NCBI GenBank assembly: GCA_942636505.2
Contig: CALOGB020000129.1
Span: 124,001 to 188,000, forward strand
Direction of reading: 5' to 3'
DNA: 64,000 nucleotides
Source of the DNA: an uncultured bacterium
GTDB lineage: Bacteria > Pseudomonadota > Alphaproteobacteria > Sphingomonadales > Sphingomonadaceae
Positions 62,285 to 64,000 of the stretch are shown here, one piece after another; the stretch's first letter is position 1; every line of letters starts with the position of its first letter. Below the pieces are notes generated by a model that was not told where the DNA came from, ran no database searches, and saw only the letters and a program-made list of their open reading frames with translations. The translations under genes and the position numbers were made by a program.

Positions 62285-62911
62285 ATGTTAACGCTTCATC
62301 ATCTGAATTACTCGCGCTCGATCCGCGTGATCTGGCTGCTCGAAGAGCTCGGGATCGAATACGAGCTCGTCAAATACGAACGTGACGAGAATTTCCGTGC
62401 ACCGTCCGCACTGAAAGCGATCCATCCGCTCGGCAAGGCGCCGGTGCTGGTCGACGACGCGCTGACGCTGGCGGAGAGCGCGTCGATCCTGTCGTATATC
62501 GACGAGCGTTACGGCGACCGCCGCTTCTCGCCGCCGATCGACAGCGATGCGGCGGCCGTGCACGACGAGTGGCTGCAATATGTCGAAAGCTCGGCATCGT
62601 TGCCGATCATGATGACGTCGCTCGGCAAGCGGATGGGCGGTCTGCCCGACGGCCTCAGCAAGTTCACCGGACCCGAAGTGACCAAGACGCTCGACTATAT
62701 CGGCGCGGGGGTTGGCGATGGCCCGTATCTGATGGGCGAGCAGTTGATGCTGGCCGATATCCAGATGTGCTACATCCTCGCGATCGCCGAGAGCGCCGGG
62801 TTGCTCAAGGAGCATCCCGACGTCGCCGCGTATCTCGATCGCCTACGCGCCCGTCCCGCATTCATCGCCGCGACCGGCATCGGTGGCCCGCTGATGCCGG
62901 CCCGCCGCTAA
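62285..62911 (+). CDS. Glutathione S-transferase family protein
   Basis: A 208-residue GST. The N-terminal domain shows TLHHLNYSRSIRVIWLLEEL and LGKAPVLVDDALTLAESASI, with the Pro and Glu-Ser residues that bind glutathione. The C-terminal domain has LMLADIQMCYI. This is the zeta/theta-like bacterial GST pattern with a Ser near the N-terminus (YSRS). ATG 62285 is 102 bases from the divergent disulfide-oxidoreductase gene, so a shared redox-responsive control region is possible. Confidence 0.9.
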   Translation: MLTLHHLNYSRSIRVIWLLEELGIEYELVKYERDENFRAPSALKAIHPLGKAPVLVDDALTLAESASILSYIDERYGDRRFSPPIDSDAAAVHDEWLQYVESSASLPIMMTSLGKRMGGLPDGLSKFTGPEVTKTLDYIGAGVGDGPYLMGEQLMLADIQMCYILAIAESAGLLKEHPDVAAYLDRLRARPAFIAATGIGGPLMPARR

Positions 62912-62922
62912 ACACGACGGAA

Positions 62923-62946
62923 GGGGGTAGCGGCCACGTTACCCCC
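62923..62946. terminator. Hairpin between GST and DUF1190 genes
   Basis: GGGGGTA and TACCCCC form a perfect seven-pair stem with a ten-base loop, between the convergent ends of the GST gene and the DUF1190 gene. It overlaps the DUF1190 stop codon. It is a probable transcription terminator. Confidence 0.5.
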
Positions 62947-63508
62947 CGAAGCTGCGACCCCCAAAGCCGCCGCCAAAGCCGCCACGCGAGATCACCGAAC
63001 TGCGCGACTGGACGCGGGCAGGGGCCCGCGCCGTCGTCGGCGTAAACGCATCCGACCCCACCCGCGTCCGGCCCGTGACATAGTCCCGGTTGATCCGGCC
63101 GCCCGCGCCGCCGTAGTAATTGCCGTCGCGGTCGCGGTACATCGGTGCGCCGCGGTTGCCGAATCCACCGTTAAGCGCCTGCCCGACCAGGAAGCCGGTC
63201 AACAGCGGCGTAAAGAAGCTCCCGCCGCTGCCGTTGTTGCGCGGCTCGCACTGCGCGGCGCCATATTGTTCTTCGCACGTTTGTCGGTCCTGAAACCGTG
63301 GCGCGGTCTTCGCGGCATCGGCCTTTGCCTGCTCGAACGCGGTATCGCACTGGACCGCCGACAACGCACCCGCCGCGCGGCACTCCTGCACCGACGCATA
63401 GCTCTGCGCCTCGACGGGCTTGCCGCCGACATCGCCGTCGCACGCGGTCAGCGAGATTCCCGAGCCTGCGATCAGGCTGGTGAGGACGATCGATCTGGAA
63501 CGCTTCAT
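62939..63508 (-). CDS. DUF1190 family lipoprotein-like secreted protein (YjfM/YgiB-like)
   Basis: A 189-residue exported protein. The signal (MKRSRSIVLTSLIAGSGISL) ends in TAC, a lipobox-like cysteine site at residue 23, so it is probably a lipoprotein. The DUF1190 part shows QSYASVQECRAAG, QCDTAFEQAKADAAKTAPRF and CEEQYGAAQCEPR. The tail is glycine/arginine-rich and ends SFGG. It follows the DUF350 gene after 11 bases. In E. coli the yjfL-yjfM-yjfC cluster joins DUF350, DUF1190 and an ATP-grasp protein; here no ATP-grasp gene follows. Confidence 0.85.
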   Translation of the reverse strand: MKRSRSIVLTSLIAGSGISLTACDGDVGGKPVEAQSYASVQECRAAGALSAVQCDTAFEQAKADAAKTAPRFQDRQTCEEQYGAAQCEPRNNGSGGSFFTPLLTGFLVGQALNGGFGNRGAPMYRDRDGNYYGGAGGRINRDYVTGRTRVGSDAFTPTTARAPARVQSRSSVISRGGFGGGFGGRSFGG

Positions 63509-63519
63509 CGCTATGCCTC

Positions 63520-63933
63520 TCAGTTCGTCATGCAGGCGGCGTTGAGGATGCCGACGCACAGCGAGATGCTGCCCATATAAGTCGCCGCGGCGATTTCACC
63601 GCGGACGATCCGGTCGTTGAAGTCGCGCATCACGAAATGCTGGACCACCAGGAACGTGACGATCTGGATAACGCCCGCCAGCAGCGCCCACACCGCGAAC
63701 TCGAGCAGCGAGACCGTATGCGTCAGCGCGGACGCGAGTGGCAGAACATAGCCGAGCAGCGCCGCACCCAGCGTGATCGCCGCGGCAGTGTTGCCTTCTC
63801 GGATCAGCGACTTCTCATGATACGGCGTCGCGACCTGATAGACGATCTTGAACAGAATCGTGAACGCGCCCGCCGCGACGAACGCGATCAGGAAGGCAAG
63901 CGCGCTGGCGCCGAAGCTGTATTGGTCGATCAT
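63520..63933 (-). CDS. DUF350 family membrane protein (YjfL-like)
   Basis: A 137-residue inner-membrane protein with four predicted helices, of the DUF350 family. The N-terminal helix is ALAFLIAFVAAGAFTILFKI; charged HEKSLIREGN and NDRIVRGE loops follow the first and third helix pairs. ATG 63933 is 67 bases from the window edge. It is upstream of the DUF1190 gene by 11 bases and is its usual partner. The function of the family is unknown, although it is linked to cell-envelope processes. Confidence 0.88.
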   Translation of the reverse strand: MIDQYSFGASALAFLIAFVAAGAFTILFKIVYQVATPYHEKSLIREGNTAAAITLGAALLGYVLPLASALTHTVSLLEFAVWALLAGVIQIVTFLVVQHFVMRDFNDRIVRGEIAAATYMGSISLCVGILNAACMTN

Positions 63934-64000
63934 GCTGGTTCCCCCGAAGCTGGATTTCCGGATGATTTTACGTGCGACAGCCCCACAACCGCTCCGTCAC

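Overview
The window looks like chromosomal DNA of a Sphingomonas-type alphaproteobacterium. The evidence is high GC with strong GC3 bias, five to six TonB-dependent receptor-type outer-membrane systems' worth of genes (four complete receptors), two FecI/FecR surface-signalling sets, a bacteriophytochrome with a HisKA_2 kinase, DUF2141, DUF350 and DUF1190 proteins, and intergenic GC-rich paired inverted repeats of a kind I associate with sphingomonads. I saw no tRNA, rRNA, insertion sequence, prophage or CRISPR array. Genus assignment is inference, not a database result.

Region 1 (1-22232) is a surface-glycan and cell-surface-signalling region. It opens with a membrane protein cut by the window edge, then a DUF2334 deacetylase / GT4 glycosyltransferase / small membrane protein operon, then a FecI-FecR-STN/TonB receptor set. 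An RpfF-like (DSF signal synthase) gene faces a membrane GGDEF-EAL protein. An aldo/keto reductase, a GST and a SirB1-type protein follow. A second glycan block (two GT4 enzymes, a GINT1-like protein, a CDP-glycerol glycerophosphotransferase-like protein and a flippase) runs with a 4-base overlap into a second, paralogous FecI-FecR-STN/TonB receptor set. The two signalling sets bracket the block.

Region 2 (22237-31272) is mixed metabolism and sensing: DUF2141 protein, a small secreted protein, GH130 glycosidase/phosphorylase with an SDR and a LysR regulator, a divergent MFS exporter, an EthD-domain protein, a full bacteriophytochrome histidine kinase without a neighbouring response regulator, and a small secreted protein with an HECAH (HExxH) motif.

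Region 3 (31546-37767) holds a prolyl-4-hydroxylase-type dioxygenase, a pair of inverted repeats, and a minus-strand tpsB-tpsA-L,D-transpeptidase operon. TpsA carries an Ala-Pro repeat of about 110 residues. The combination of secreted Ala-Pro protein, its transporter, a coupled L,D-transpeptidase and a nearby prolyl hydroxylase is the most unusual layout in the window.

Region 4 (38065-46390) is a minus-strand metal/cofactor uptake run: a clear cobalamin riboswitch, then TonB receptor, PepSY membrane protein, DUF2946 protein, a second TonB receptor, and a second PepSY protein.

Region 5 (46494-53390) is a plant-polysaccharide (mannan/glucan) degradation operon encoding GH5, CE2-type esterase, GH3 and GH9. 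Region 6 (53669-63933) carries poxB, a nitronate monooxygenase, a paoABC aldehyde oxidoreductase operon, a perfect 31-bp inverted repeat, a flavoprotein disulfide reductase, a GST, and a DUF350-DUF1190 pair.
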